Assembly: GCA_014584375.1 (NCBI GenBank)
Contig: JACTMZ010000108.1
Coordinates: 1 to 33,904 of the forward strand
Source of the DNA: Verrucomicrobiota bacterium
Lineage (GTDB): Bacteria > Verrucomicrobiota > Verrucomicrobiia > Chthoniobacterales > JACTMZ01
DNA length: 33,904 nucleotides
Direction: 5' to 3'
Program-made: the position numbers and the translations under genes
Shown here: piece after piece, positions 1 to 8,673 of the stretch
Layout: each line of letters begins with the position of its first letter
How positions within the stretch are numbered: position 1 is the stretch's first letter
Notes under the pieces: model-generated
What the model was told of the DNA's origin: nothing
The model's database searches: none
What the model saw: the letters and a program-made list of their open reading frames with translations, nothing else

Positions 1-378
1 CGGTTGGAGGATGTGGAGGGCGGAAATTTTGATCTTCTTCTGATTCCCGGCGGTCCGGCCGTGGGACGTTTGCGCGAAGATGGACGGGCGGCAAAATTGG
101 CCGGAGATTTTGCGGCTGCCGGAAAATTAGTCGCAGCCATTTGTGCGGGGCCCTTGGTGTTGGCCGATGCGGGGCTTTTAAAAGGACGCCGATTTACGGC
201 TCATTTTTCGACATCCGGTGAACTTGAGGAGGCTCTGTCGCATGAGCGTGTTGTGGAGGATGGCCCATTGATCACGGCGCGGGGCGCCGGGGCGGCTTTG
301 GAATTTGGTTTCGCTGTGGTGAACCGGCTTTTCGGTGCGGGCAAGAGGGAGGAGATTGTCCGGGATATTATGGCCTGA
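1..378 (+). CDS. DJ-1/PfpI family protein, 5'-truncated by window edge
   Basis: Translated ORF contains LLLIPGGPAVGRLRED...VAAICAGPLVLADAGLLKGRRFTAH, the DJ-1/PfpI nucleophile-elbow AICAGP motif; no start is visible before the window. Confidence 0.85.
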   Translation, partial: RLEDVEGGNFDLLLIPGGPAVGRLREDGRAAKLAGDFAAAGKLVAAICAGPLVLADAGLLKGRRFTAHFSTSGELEEALSHERVVEDGPLITARGAGAALEFGFAVVNRLFGAGKREEIVRDIMA

Positions 379-591
379 TTTGCTCGCTGAAAAAAAACGG
401 CAAGGCGGGTTGACATGTCGGCCCTCATGGTGTTTGCTAGGGGCGTTCCGATTGTTCGCGCTGTTTTCGCGCTTCCCTTTTGACGTGAGGTCGGCAGAAG
501 TCTGTCCAAACCCGGCGCACAATCTTTTAAAGAGAATTAACGTACACGTATTTCCACAATCCGGGCCCGGAAACAAATCCGGGATATTCCC

Positions 592-1353
592 ATGGCCGGT
601 CATAACAAGTGGTCCAAAGTTAAGCGCATTAAGGGCGCATTAGACGCAAAGCGGGGAAAAATTTTTTCCAAGCTCGCGAAGGAGATTGCCGTTGCCACAA
701 AGCTCGGCGGTTCCGATCCGGGGAGCAATGTCCGGCTGCGGTCGGCTGTTTTGTCCGCCCGCGCGCAGAACATGCCCAATGACAACATTGAACGCGCCAT
801 CAAGCGCGGAAGCGGGGACTCCGGCGAGGCGGTTTTGGAAGAGGTGAATTATGAAGGTTACGCTCCCGGCGGCGTGGCTGTATTGATTGAGGCGGCCACG
901 GACAATCGCAATCGCACCGCAGCCGATGTGCGGCTGATTTTTTCCAAGCACGGCGGGCATTTGGGCGGGGCCGGAAGTGTGGCTTACCTTTTTCAGCGCA
1001 AGGGCGAGGTTTCCGTTCCGGAGGAGGCGGTGGATTCCGAGCGTCTTCTGGAAGTTGTTTTGGAGGCGGGCGCCGATGATTTGGTGAGTGAACCCGGACA
1101 TCCTCATATTATCACCACCGCACCCGACCGTCTGGCCGCCGTGGCGGAAGGTTTGCGCGCAGCTTCGATTGCCGTGACTTCGCAGAAACTGATTTTTGTG
1201 CCGCAGACGACCGTCACGGTTGATGACGAATCCGCCGCCTTGAAGACGCTGCATTTGCACGATGCCCTCGATGACAATGACGATGTGCTCAATGTCTATT
1301 CCAATTTCGACATGCCTGCAGGAATGTTCGAACGCCTTAACAACCCTTCTTAA
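592..1353 (+). CDS. yebC: YebC/PmpR family DNA-binding regulatory protein
   Basis: MAGHNKWSKVKRIKGALDAKRGKIFSKLAKEI...NMPNDNIERAIKRG is a canonical YebC N-terminus. Confidence 0.95.
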   Translation: MAGHNKWSKVKRIKGALDAKRGKIFSKLAKEIAVATKLGGSDPGSNVRLRSAVLSARAQNMPNDNIERAIKRGSGDSGEAVLEEVNYEGYAPGGVAVLIEAATDNRNRTAADVRLIFSKHGGHLGGAGSVAYLFQRKGEVSVPEEAVDSERLLEVVLEAGADDLVSEPGHPHIITTAPDRLAAVAEGLRAASIAVTSQKLIFVPQTTVTVDDESAALKTLHLHDALDDNDDVLNVYSNFDMPAGMFERLNNPS

Positions 1354-1364
1354 ATCAAGCAACC

Positions 1365-2756
1365 ATGGACGAAAACAACGCCCCTGAAACATCCGCCCCG
1401 GCAGTGCCGGAGAGCCACCCTGAACCCGCTTCACCCCCGCCCGCCGATATGGCCCAGGCATCTGTTGATACGGCCCAGGCGCCCGTCGGCGATGCCCCGG
1501 CTCGCGAAGGACGGGAGCGGCGGAGCCGTCATCGCAACTTCCGCTCGCGCCGTCCGCGCCGCTTTCGCGATAACGACGATCGTGGTCCGCGTGATGCGGG
1601 CGACGGCCCGTCCGACGCCGGTGTTCCCGTGGAAAACGGCGAGCCCGAGGGCGAGCCTGTCTTCGCCGAAGGTATTGTCGAGGTCAGCGGAAAAGGCTTC
1701 GGTTTTCTTCGCAATCCCAAGCGCAACTTTACACAATCGAACAACGATATCTTCGTCACTCCCGAGGTGGTGCGCCGTCACAATCTGCGCGATGGAATTT
1801 GGATCAAAGGTCAAATTCGTCGCGGCAGCCGCGGTCCACAGCTTTTTCTTTGCACCGAAATCGAGGGGGAGAATCCGGAAAAATACGCCGACATTCCGAT
1901 GTTTGAGGAGCTGACGACGATCAATCCCAACAGCCGCATCAATCTCGAGACATCCCCCGATCGCTACACCACGCGTGTCATGGACATCATGACGCCAATT
2001 GGCAAGGGGCAGCGCGGGCTCATTGTTGCGCCGCCGCGCACGGGCAAGACGACGCTGCTTCAGCATATCGCCGAGGCTGTGGTTAAAAATCATCCGGAGA
2101 TGAAGCTGATCATTCTTCTCGTGGACGAGCGTCCCGAAGAGGTGACCGAAATTCGACGCACGGTGCCGGAGGCCGAGCTGATGGCCAGCTCCAATGACAG
2201 CGATTTGAAAAGTCACACCCGCATTGCCATTCTCGCCGTCGAACGTGCCAAGCGTCTGGTTGAGATGGGCAAGGATGTGTTTGTGCTGATGGATTCGCTC
2301 ACCCGCATCGGTCGTGCGTTCAACAACGCCACGGGCGGCGGCGGACGAACCATGAGCGGCGGCGTGGATTCGCGCGCATTGGAAATTCCGCGCAAACTTT
2401 TTGCGGCGGCACGCAATACCGAAGAGGCGGGATCGCTGACCATCATGGCCACCGCACTTATTGAAACCGGAAGCCGCATGGATGAGCTGATTTTCCAGGA
2501 GTTCAAAGGCACGGGAAACATGGAGTTGGTTCTCGACCGCAAAATCAGCGATCAGCGCATTTATCCGGCGGTGGATATCTTCCTCTCCGGCACCCGCCGC
2601 GAGGAACTTCTGCTGCCGGAGGAACAGTTGTATAAAATCAATGTCATCCGTCGCGGGCTCGCCGGGCACAAGCCCATTGAGGCCATTGAGCGTCTGCTGC
2701 ATTTTATCCGCAAGTATCCGACCAACGCCGAGATGCTTAAAAACATTCCGGGCTGA
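1365..2756 (+). CDS. rho: Transcription termination factor Rho, with Pro/Ala- and Arg-rich N-terminal extension
   Basis: GKGQRGLIVAPPRTGKTTLLQHIAEA (Walker A), VDERPEEVTEIRR, MDSLTRIGRAFN, SGGVDSRALEIPRKLFAAARN. Confidence 0.97.
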   Translation: MDENNAPETSAPAVPESHPEPASPPPADMAQASVDTAQAPVGDAPAREGRERRSRHRNFRSRRPRRFRDNDDRGPRDAGDGPSDAGVPVENGEPEGEPVFAEGIVEVSGKGFGFLRNPKRNFTQSNNDIFVTPEVVRRHNLRDGIWIKGQIRRGSRGPQLFLCTEIEGENPEKYADIPMFEELTTINPNSRINLETSPDRYTTRVMDIMTPIGKGQRGLIVAPPRTGKTTLLQHIAEAVVKNHPEMKLIILLVDERPEEVTEIRRTVPEAELMASSNDSDLKSHTRIAILAVERAKRLVEMGKDVFVLMDSLTRIGRAFNNATGGGGRTMSGGVDSRALEIPRKLFAAARNTEEAGSLTIMATALIETGSRMDELIFQEFKGTGNMELVLDRKISDQRIYPAVDIFLSGTRREELLLPEEQLYKINVIRRGLAGHKPIEAIERLLHFIRKYPTNAEMLKNIPG

Positions 2757-2826
2757 TGGACGGCGCTTTCATCCGCGTGGCGGACGGGCTCGACAGATGT
2801 CGCGTCGCGGAGTGTGATTGTTGCGC

Positions 2827-3693
2827 ATGAAAAGCATGACCGGATTCGGGCGCGGCGAGTGCATCGGTGCCGGCACGCGATACACCGTGGAAATCAGCGC
2901 CGTCAACAGGCGCAATGCCGAGTTGATTTTCAATCTGCCACGGGAGCTGGCTTCGTTAGAAGGCGCTCTGCGTGCGGTCATCGCGCCGGAGATTGTGCGC
3001 GGACGGGCCACCGTAACCGTGAGCATTTCCGCCGCCGGCAAATCAAAGCCCCTTTTGGATCCCGGCGTTTTTCGCCGATTGCATGGCGAGCTTTCCGAAC
3101 TTCGGGCTGTGCTGAAAATTTCCGACGCCCCCTCGCTTTCCGATCTTGTGCGGCTTTATGCCGTCACCGTTCGTGAGACAGCCATTGCGCCGCCGCCGGA
3201 TGTTGCAGCCTTGATTTCCGCCACCCATGCCGCGTTGCGTTCCCTCGTGGTGATGAAAAAAAGGGAGGGCGCGCATCTTGCGAAGGAATTACGGCGGCTC
3301 CTCGCCGGATTTTGCCGCGAAGTTGCGATTGTGGAAAAGCTGGCACCCTCGGTTGTCGCCGGACATCGCGACGCCATGCGGGCGCGTCTTGCGGCCCTGT
3401 CTCCGGATTTTGCCGCAGGGGATGAACGTCTTGTTCGCGAGTTGGCCCTGTTTGCCGATCGTTCCGATATCACCGAGGAACTCAGCCGTCTTCAAAGTCA
3501 CATCCGGCAATTTCGCACCGGCCTTGCGTCGGATGGAGCCGGTGGTCGTCAGCTTGATTTTCTCGCGCAGGAAATGTTTCGCGAATGCAACACCATCGGC
3601 TCCAAGGCCAATCTTGCTGCCATCACACACGGAATCGTCGCCGCCAAAACCGAACTGGAACGGATTCGCGAACAGGTTCAAAATGTCGAGTAG
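2827..3693 (+). CDS. yicC: YicC family endoribonuclease-like protein
   Basis: MKSMTGFGRGE start and REVQ/FLAQEMFRECNTIGSKANLAAITHGIVAAKTELERIREQVQNVE C-terminus; ATG at 2827 preferred over the upstream TTG. Confidence 0.93.
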   Translation: MKSMTGFGRGECIGAGTRYTVEISAVNRRNAELIFNLPRELASLEGALRAVIAPEIVRGRATVTVSISAAGKSKPLLDPGVFRRLHGELSELRAVLKISDAPSLSDLVRLYAVTVRETAIAPPPDVAALISATHAALRSLVVMKKREGAHLAKELRRLLAGFCREVAIVEKLAPSVVAGHRDAMRARLAALSPDFAAGDERLVRELALFADRSDITEELSRLQSHIRQFRTGLASDGAGGRQLDFLAQEMFRECNTIGSKANLAAITHGIVAAKTELERIREQVQNVE

Positions 3694-3712
3694 TCATTCG
3701 CATTTTTAATTT

Positions 3713-4318
3713 ATGAAGCGCCTCGGCATTTTATTCGTCATTTCCGCGCCGTCGGGCGCCGGCAAGTCCACCATTTGCAGTTCGCTGCGTCAGACGCCGG
3801 ACACCGCCTACTCCATTTCCTGCACCACGCGCGCACCGCGGGCGGGGGAGATTGACGGCGAGGATTACCATTTTATGGATGTCGCGGAATTTGAGAGGCG
3901 CGTCGCGGCAGGCGAGTTTCTCGAATATGCCAGCGTACACGGACGCTATTACGGGACGCTGCGGCAACCCATTGTGGATTTCCTGCGCAGCGGGATTGAT
4001 GTGCTGGTGGATATTGATGTTCAGGGCGCGGCGAACATTCGCAAATGCGCCGATTCTTTCATCACCGATTCCCTCGCTGATATTTTTATCATGCCTCCGA
4101 GTCTTGATGAATTGCGGCACCGCCTCCTTAAACGTGGCACGGAGACCGAGGAACAAATTGAACGTCGCCTTTCCACCGCCGCCGCCGAAATGAAATGTTG
4201 GAGGGACTATCGCTACACAATCATCAGCGGTTCGATGGAGGAGGATCTTTTGAAATTTCGCGCCATCACCCGCGCGGAACGCTATCTGAGCCGACGCATT
4301 GTCACATTGGAGGACTGA
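3713..4318 (+). CDS. gmk: Guanylate kinase
   Basis: LFVISAPSGAGKSTICSSL, SISCTTRAPRAGEIDGEDYHFM, EFLEYASVHGRYYGT. Confidence 0.95.
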   Translation: MKRLGILFVISAPSGAGKSTICSSLRQTPDTAYSISCTTRAPRAGEIDGEDYHFMDVAEFERRVAAGEFLEYASVHGRYYGTLRQPIVDFLRSGIDVLVDIDVQGAANIRKCADSFITDSLADIFIMPPSLDELRHRLLKRGTETEEQIERRLSTAAAEMKCWRDYRYTIISGSMEEDLLKFRAITRAERYLSRRIVTLED

Positions 4319-4320
4319 CC

Positions 4321-4869
4321 ATGGCCCAGGCGAAAACAATCATTCTCGGAGTCACCGGCTCCATCGCTGCATACAAGTCCGCCGATCTTGCCAGTCTGCT
4401 GGTCAAGCGCGGGCACAATGTGTTTGTTGTCATGACGGAATCCGCCTGCCGGTTTATTGCACCGTTGACCCTGCACACGCTGAGTCGCAATCCCGTGACG
4501 ACGGATTTGTTTGAGGAGCAGTCCGGGTGGTGTCCGGGGCACATTGAGCTGGCGGATCGCGCGGATCTATTGCTTGTTGCGCCGGCTTCCGCCGCAGCGA
4601 TTGCGCGTCTTGCCTGCGGGCTTGCTGAAGATGCGCTTACTTGCATCGCGCTTGCGACGCGCGCGCAGCTGATGATTGCTCCGGCGATGAATGGAAAAAT
4701 GTGGTCGCATCCCGCGACGGAGCGCAATGCGATGACATTGCGTGAACGCGGCGCAATTTTTATCGGCCCCGATGAAGGACTTCTCGCCTGCGGATACGAG
4801 GGCGCGGGACGCTTGTGGCCCGTTGAGAAGATCGCTGCGAAGGCCGATGAACTCCTGATCGGCGGCTGA
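4321..4869 (+). CDS. Flavoprotein; stand-alone CoaC-type phosphopantothenoylcysteine decarboxylase domain
   Basis: MAQAKTIILGVTGSIAAYKSADLASLL...LLVAPASAAAIARLACGLAEDAL...MIAPAMNGKMW matches the CoaC half of CoaBC; ORF ends after ~182 aa without a CoaB domain. ATG at 4321 is 2 nt after the gmk stop. Confidence 0.85.
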   Translation: MAQAKTIILGVTGSIAAYKSADLASLLVKRGHNVFVVMTESACRFIAPLTLHTLSRNPVTTDLFEEQSGWCPGHIELADRADLLLVAPASAAAIARLACGLAEDALTCIALATRAQLMIAPAMNGKMWSHPATERNAMTLRERGAIFIGPDEGLLACGYEGAGRLWPVEKIAAKADELLIGG

Positions 4870-4961
4870 CGTCGAAAATATTTGCGCCGCTTCCATTCAC
4901 ATTGTCATTTGCGCGCGCGCATCATCGAAAAAAATATGCGCGTTCTTTTTCAAAAAAACCG

Positions 4962-4990
4962 TTGACGCTTTCGTGCGTGGATCGTACTCA
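4962..4990 (+). promoter_or_regulatory. Candidate sigma70-type promoter for the histone-like ORF
   Basis: TTGACG (4962-4967), 17-nt spacer, TACTCA (4985-4990); overlapping inverted repeat ACTCAC-ttgctt-GTGAGT (4986-5003). Confidence 0.45.
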
Positions 4991-5058
4991 CTTGCTTGTG
5001 AGTTGCCCCAATAGCAATCTCCAAATCCGCCACTGCGGTTCGAAAGGGGGGATTTTGG

Positions 5059-5217
5059 ATGGCCGTTAAAAAGAAAGCCGCCAAAAAGGCTGCTGCTAAA
5101 AAAGTCGCTAAAAAAGCAGCGAAGAAACCCGCCGCGAAAAAAGCGGTGAAGAAGCCCGCTGCTAAAAAAGCCGCTAAGAAAGTTGCTAAGAAGAAAGTTG
5201 CCAAGAAGCGCCGTTAA
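5059..5217 (+). CDS. Histone H1-like Lys/Ala-rich small basic protein (52 aa); absent from supplied ORF track
   Basis: Direct translation: MAVKKKAAKKAAAKKVAKKAAKKPAAKKAVKKPAAKKAAKKVAKKKVAKKRR*; purine-rich RBS AAAGGGGGG upstream; strong terminator downstream. Confidence 0.85.
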   Translation: MAVKKKAAKKAAAKKVAKKAAKKPAAKKAVKKPAAKKAAKKVAKKKVAKKRR

Positions 5218-5247
5218 CCGGCGCCTTTGCGTTTTCTGTAGTCGCAG

Positions 5248-5276
5248 GGGAGGGGATTTATCCCCTCCCTTTTTTT
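5248..5276 (+). terminator. Rho-independent terminator after the histone-like ORF
   Basis: GGGAGGGGA-TTTA-TCCCCTCCC, perfect 9-bp stem with 4-nt loop followed by TTTTTTT. Confidence 0.9.
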
Positions 5277-5332
5277 CCCTACGTCAATATCGCGCATCGT
5301 CAGCAGCGCGAACATTGCATAGACTTTTTCCA

Positions 5333-6094
5333 ATGAACGAACTGCTTGTCACCGCCGTGGAGGCTGCCCGTCGCGCGGGCCGGCTGCTGCGCGAGAATTT
5401 TGAAAAGCCCCTGGAGGTTGACGCCATGCACGCGCATGACATCAAACTCGAACTGGATCGCCGCACACAGCGCCTTATTGAGGATTGCATTCTTGAACGT
5501 CATCCCAAGCACGCAATCTACGGTGAGGAGGGCGTGCGGGGCGGCAGTGGCGACTGCGAATGGATTGTTGATCCCCTCGACGGCACGGTGAATTATTTTT
5601 ATGGCATTCCGCATTTCGCCACGACGATTGCCGTGCGGCGCAATGGGGAGCTGCTGGCTGGTGTGACGCATGATCCGATGCGCGACGAGACATGGACGGT
5701 TGAAGCCGGCGGCGCCGCGCTGCTCAACGGACGCCCCATGGCGACGAGCGCGCGAACGGATTTGCAGGATTGCATTGTGTCCATGGGAGTGTCGAAGACA
5801 TTGGATACGATAAACAATGCGCTTCCTGCCTTCGGCAACGCGATGCGTCGTGTGAGAAAAATGCGCATGCTTGGCAGCGCCGCACTCGACATTGCCTACG
5901 TCGCCTGCGGACGCCTTGACGCCTATATTGAACACAGCATCAGCCTGTGGGACATTGCCGCAGGACTTCTTTTGGTGCCCGCCGCCGGCGGCAAGGTCAA
6001 TTTGCAGCCGCATGCGGACAACCCTGATCGTTTCAGCATCATTGCGACCGGCGGGCGCGCGGACATCACTCCGCTGTTGAACATTGAAAACTGA
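5333..6094 (+). CDS. Inositol monophosphatase family protein
   Basis: GEEG, WIVDPLDGTVNYFYGIPHFATTIAV, LWDIAAGLLLVPAAGG; ATG at 5333 chosen because the upstream part of the ORF overlaps the histone-like gene and terminator. Confidence 0.92.
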   Translation: MNELLVTAVEAARRAGRLLRENFEKPLEVDAMHAHDIKLELDRRTQRLIEDCILERHPKHAIYGEEGVRGGSGDCEWIVDPLDGTVNYFYGIPHFATTIAVRRNGELLAGVTHDPMRDETWTVEAGGAALLNGRPMATSARTDLQDCIVSMGVSKTLDTINNALPAFGNAMRRVRKMRMLGSAALDIAYVACGRLDAYIEHSISLWDIAAGLLLVPAAGGKVNLQPHADNPDRFSIIATGGRADITPLLNIEN

Positions 6095-6098
6095 TTCC

Positions 6099-6575
6099 AT
6101 GTCCCTTGTCGGTTTCGGCTACGACATCCATCGCTTTGTCGCCGGGCGTCCGCTTGTTCTTGGCGGCGTGGAAATTCCCTGCGAACGCGGCCTGGATGGG
6201 CATTCTGATGCGGATGTTCTAAGTCACGCGATTGCCGATGCCATCCTTGGCGCCATTGGTGAGCGCGACATTGGAAGTCATTTTCCCAACACCGACGATG
6301 CGATTCGCGGCATTTGCAGCCTTGAAATACTTCGCAAGGCCGCGTCGCTGCTTGTGGAGCGCGGGGGGAGAATTGTCAATATAGACGCAACACTCATTGT
6401 CGAGGCACCGAAAATCGCACCGCATGTTGTCGCGATGCGTGAAAAACTTTCCGCCGCACTCGACCTTGCGCCCGCGCGGATAGGAATCAAGGCCACCACC
6501 AACGAAGGGCTTGGAGCCCTTGGACGCGGCGAAGGCATTGCCGCGATGGCTGTGGCTTCGGTACACATGATTTGA
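6099..6575 (+). CDS. ispF: 2-C-methyl-D-erythritol 2,4-cyclodiphosphate synthase
   Basis: GFGYDIHRFVAGRPLVLGGVEIP...GLDGHSDADVLSHAIADAILGA...DIGSHFPNTD...KATTNEGLGALGRGEGIAAMAV. Confidence 0.96.
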   Translation: MSLVGFGYDIHRFVAGRPLVLGGVEIPCERGLDGHSDADVLSHAIADAILGAIGERDIGSHFPNTDDAIRGICSLEILRKAASLLVERGGRIVNIDATLIVEAPKIAPHVVAMREKLSAALDLAPARIGIKATTNEGLGALGRGEGIAAMAVASVHMI

Positions 6576-6585
6576 GACACACACC

Positions 6586-7992
6586 ATGGCCCTGCAATTT
6601 CACAACACCCTGACGCGACGCGTTGAGCCCTTTGCGCCGCTGGATCCCGACGGACGCATTGTCAAAATCTACACCTGCGGGCCGACTGTCTATAATCACG
6701 CGCACATTGGAAATTTTCGCGCCTATGTTTTTGAGGATTTGCTGCAACGTCATCTTGAATACCGGGGGTTCACGGTCGAGCGCGTGATGAATCTTACCGA
6801 TGTGGATGACAAAACAATACGCGGCGCGAGGGAAAAGGGCGTGCCGCTCGCCGATTTTACAGCGCCGTTTAAGGAGGCGTTTTTCCAGGATCTCGAAACA
6901 CTGCGCATCAAGCCAGCGCGTGCCTTTCCCTGCGCGACCGATGCTGAACATGTCGCGCGCATGATCGCAATGATTGAAAAACTTGTCGCCGGGAATCACG
7001 CCTATCAGGCCGAGGACAAGTCGGTTTACTTTCGCATCGCCAGCTTTTCCGACTACGGCAGACTCGCGCACCTGAATTTGGAAGAATTGCGTCCGTCCGG
7101 CCGCATTCATTCGGACGAATATGAAAAGGAAAGTGTCGGCGATTTTGCGCTGTGGAAGGCACATGATGAAGCCGACGGCGATGTGAAATGGGAGAGTCCG
7201 TGGGGGCCGGGGCGGCCCGGCTGGCACATCGAATGCAGTGCCATGGCCACCGCGCTTCTTGGAAACCGCTTGGACATTCACTGCGGCGGTGTGGACAATA
7301 TTTTCCCGCACCACGAGGCGGAAATTGCGCAGACGGAATGCTGCACGGGTGAAAAATTCGTGAATTTTTGGATGCACTGCGCGCACCTGATGGTGGATGG
7401 GCGCAAAATGGCGAAGTCCTTTGGAAATTTTTATACATTGCGCGATTTGATTGACAAGGGATGGCGCGGACGTGAGGTGCGCTATGTCCTGCTTTCGGCC
7501 CACTATCGTTTGCCGCTTAATTTTACGTTTGACGGCCTTGCCGGTGCGCGCAGCGCCTTGCAGCGTCTGGATGAATGGCGGCGGCGGCTGGCCGAACTTG
7601 CCTCCGCACCGGGAACCGGCGAGCCTTTCCCGGCGGGCGATGAGGACAAGTTTGGAGCGGCGCTGGACGATGATCTCAATGTTTCCGCCGCCCTTGGTTC
7701 CTTGTTTGACCTTGTGCGGGAGACCAATCGTGCAATGGATGGCGGAGAGCTGTCACCCGCGCGTGTTCGCGGCCTTCTTGATTATTGGGAGCGCATCAAT
7801 TCCATCCTGCGACTTGAGGAGGAGTCTTCGGAAATCCCTGCTGAAATTGCCGCGCTTTTGGAGGAAAGAAACGCCGCGCGTGCTGCGAAGGACTGGGCTC
7901 GAAGCGACGTGTTGCGGGATGAACTGCTTGCACGCGGATGGGTGGCGAAGGACACAAAGGAAGGAACAAAACTCACTCGAAGCATAACATGA
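6586..7992 (+). CDS. cysS: Cysteinyl-tRNA synthetase
   Basis: YTCGPTVYNHAHIGNFRAYVFEDLL, GWHIECSAMA, KMAKSFGNF (KMSKS-like). Confidence 0.97.
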   Translation: MALQFHNTLTRRVEPFAPLDPDGRIVKIYTCGPTVYNHAHIGNFRAYVFEDLLQRHLEYRGFTVERVMNLTDVDDKTIRGAREKGVPLADFTAPFKEAFFQDLETLRIKPARAFPCATDAEHVARMIAMIEKLVAGNHAYQAEDKSVYFRIASFSDYGRLAHLNLEELRPSGRIHSDEYEKESVGDFALWKAHDEADGDVKWESPWGPGRPGWHIECSAMATALLGNRLDIHCGGVDNIFPHHEAEIAQTECCTGEKFVNFWMHCAHLMVDGRKMAKSFGNFYTLRDLIDKGWRGREVRYVLLSAHYRLPLNFTFDGLAGARSALQRLDEWRRRLAELASAPGTGEPFPAGDEDKFGAALDDDLNVSAALGSLFDLVRETNRAMDGGELSPARVRGLLDYWERINSILRLEEESSEIPAEIAALLEERNAARAAKDWARSDVLRDELLARGWVAKDTKEGTKLTRSIT

Positions 7993-8666
7993 AAATTTCC
8001 GCATCGGATTATCTTGACCTCGATCATACCGATCATCGGTCGCTTTTTAAAAAGGGTCGCAATGTCTGGGAGGCGTTGTCCCTTATTGACTCCTACCTTC
8101 AATTTCGCCTTAAACCCGCCATTCTCGGCAGACAAATCGGACGCCCGTTTATCAGCAACGCCGTTTACATCGGGCGTGGCACGGTGATTGAACAGGGTGC
8201 CGTCATAAAGGGGCCGGCGTGGATCGGCGACAACTGCGAAATTCGCTCCGGCTGTTACATTCGCAACAATGTCATCGTTGGCGATGGCGTCGTGCTTGGT
8301 AATTCCTGCGAATTTAAGAACTGCGTTATTTTTGACGAGGCTCAGATTCCCCATTTCAATTACGTTGGTGATTCAATTCTTGGATGGAGGGCGCATCTTG
8401 GTGCGGGTGTTGTCCTTTCCAACAAGCGGCTTGATCGTGCGGAGGTGACTGTGCGCGGTCCCGAAGGGGTGACGCCGACCGGACTTCTCAAATTTGGCGC
8501 AATTGTCGGGGATCGCGCTGAAATTGGCTGCAACGCCGTACTGAATCCCGGTTCCTTAATCGGACGCGAGGCGGTGATTTATCCTGGATTGAATTGGTCG
8601 GGAATTCTCGCTGCGGGCATGGTTGCAAAATTCCGGCAGCAGGTGGAGCTGGCTCCCCGGAGCTGA
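7989..8666 (+). CDS. Left-handed beta-helix (hexapeptide repeat) protein, GlmU C-terminal-like
   Basis: Hexapeptide-repeat pattern (AVIKGPAWIGDNCEIRSGCYIRNNVIVGDGVVLGNSCEFKNC...) with GlmU-like FNYVGDSILGWRAHLGAGVVLSN; ATG at 7989 overlaps the cysS stop. Confidence 0.85.
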   Translation: MKISASDYLDLDHTDHRSLFKKGRNVWEALSLIDSYLQFRLKPAILGRQIGRPFISNAVYIGRGTVIEQGAVIKGPAWIGDNCEIRSGCYIRNNVIVGDGVVLGNSCEFKNCVIFDEAQIPHFNYVGDSILGWRAHLGAGVVLSNKRLDRAEVTVRGPEGVTPTGLLKFGAIVGDRAEIGCNAVLNPGSLIGREAVIYPGLNWSGILAAGMVAKFRQQVELAPRS

Positions 8667-8673
8667 GGCACGC

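Noticed and set aside
1431-2702. Long antisense ORF (423 aa) across rho
   Set aside because: Mirror-frame ORF in GC-rich coding DNA; composition is His/Arg-rich shadow translation and the sense frame is clearly Rho.
5059-5217. Lysine-repeat tract considered as a CRISPR/tandem-repeat array
   Set aside because: Periodicity is codon-level (GCTAAAAAA/GCCGCTAAG) in an open frame with RBS and terminator; no spacer-repeat architecture. No CRISPR array seen anywhere in the window.
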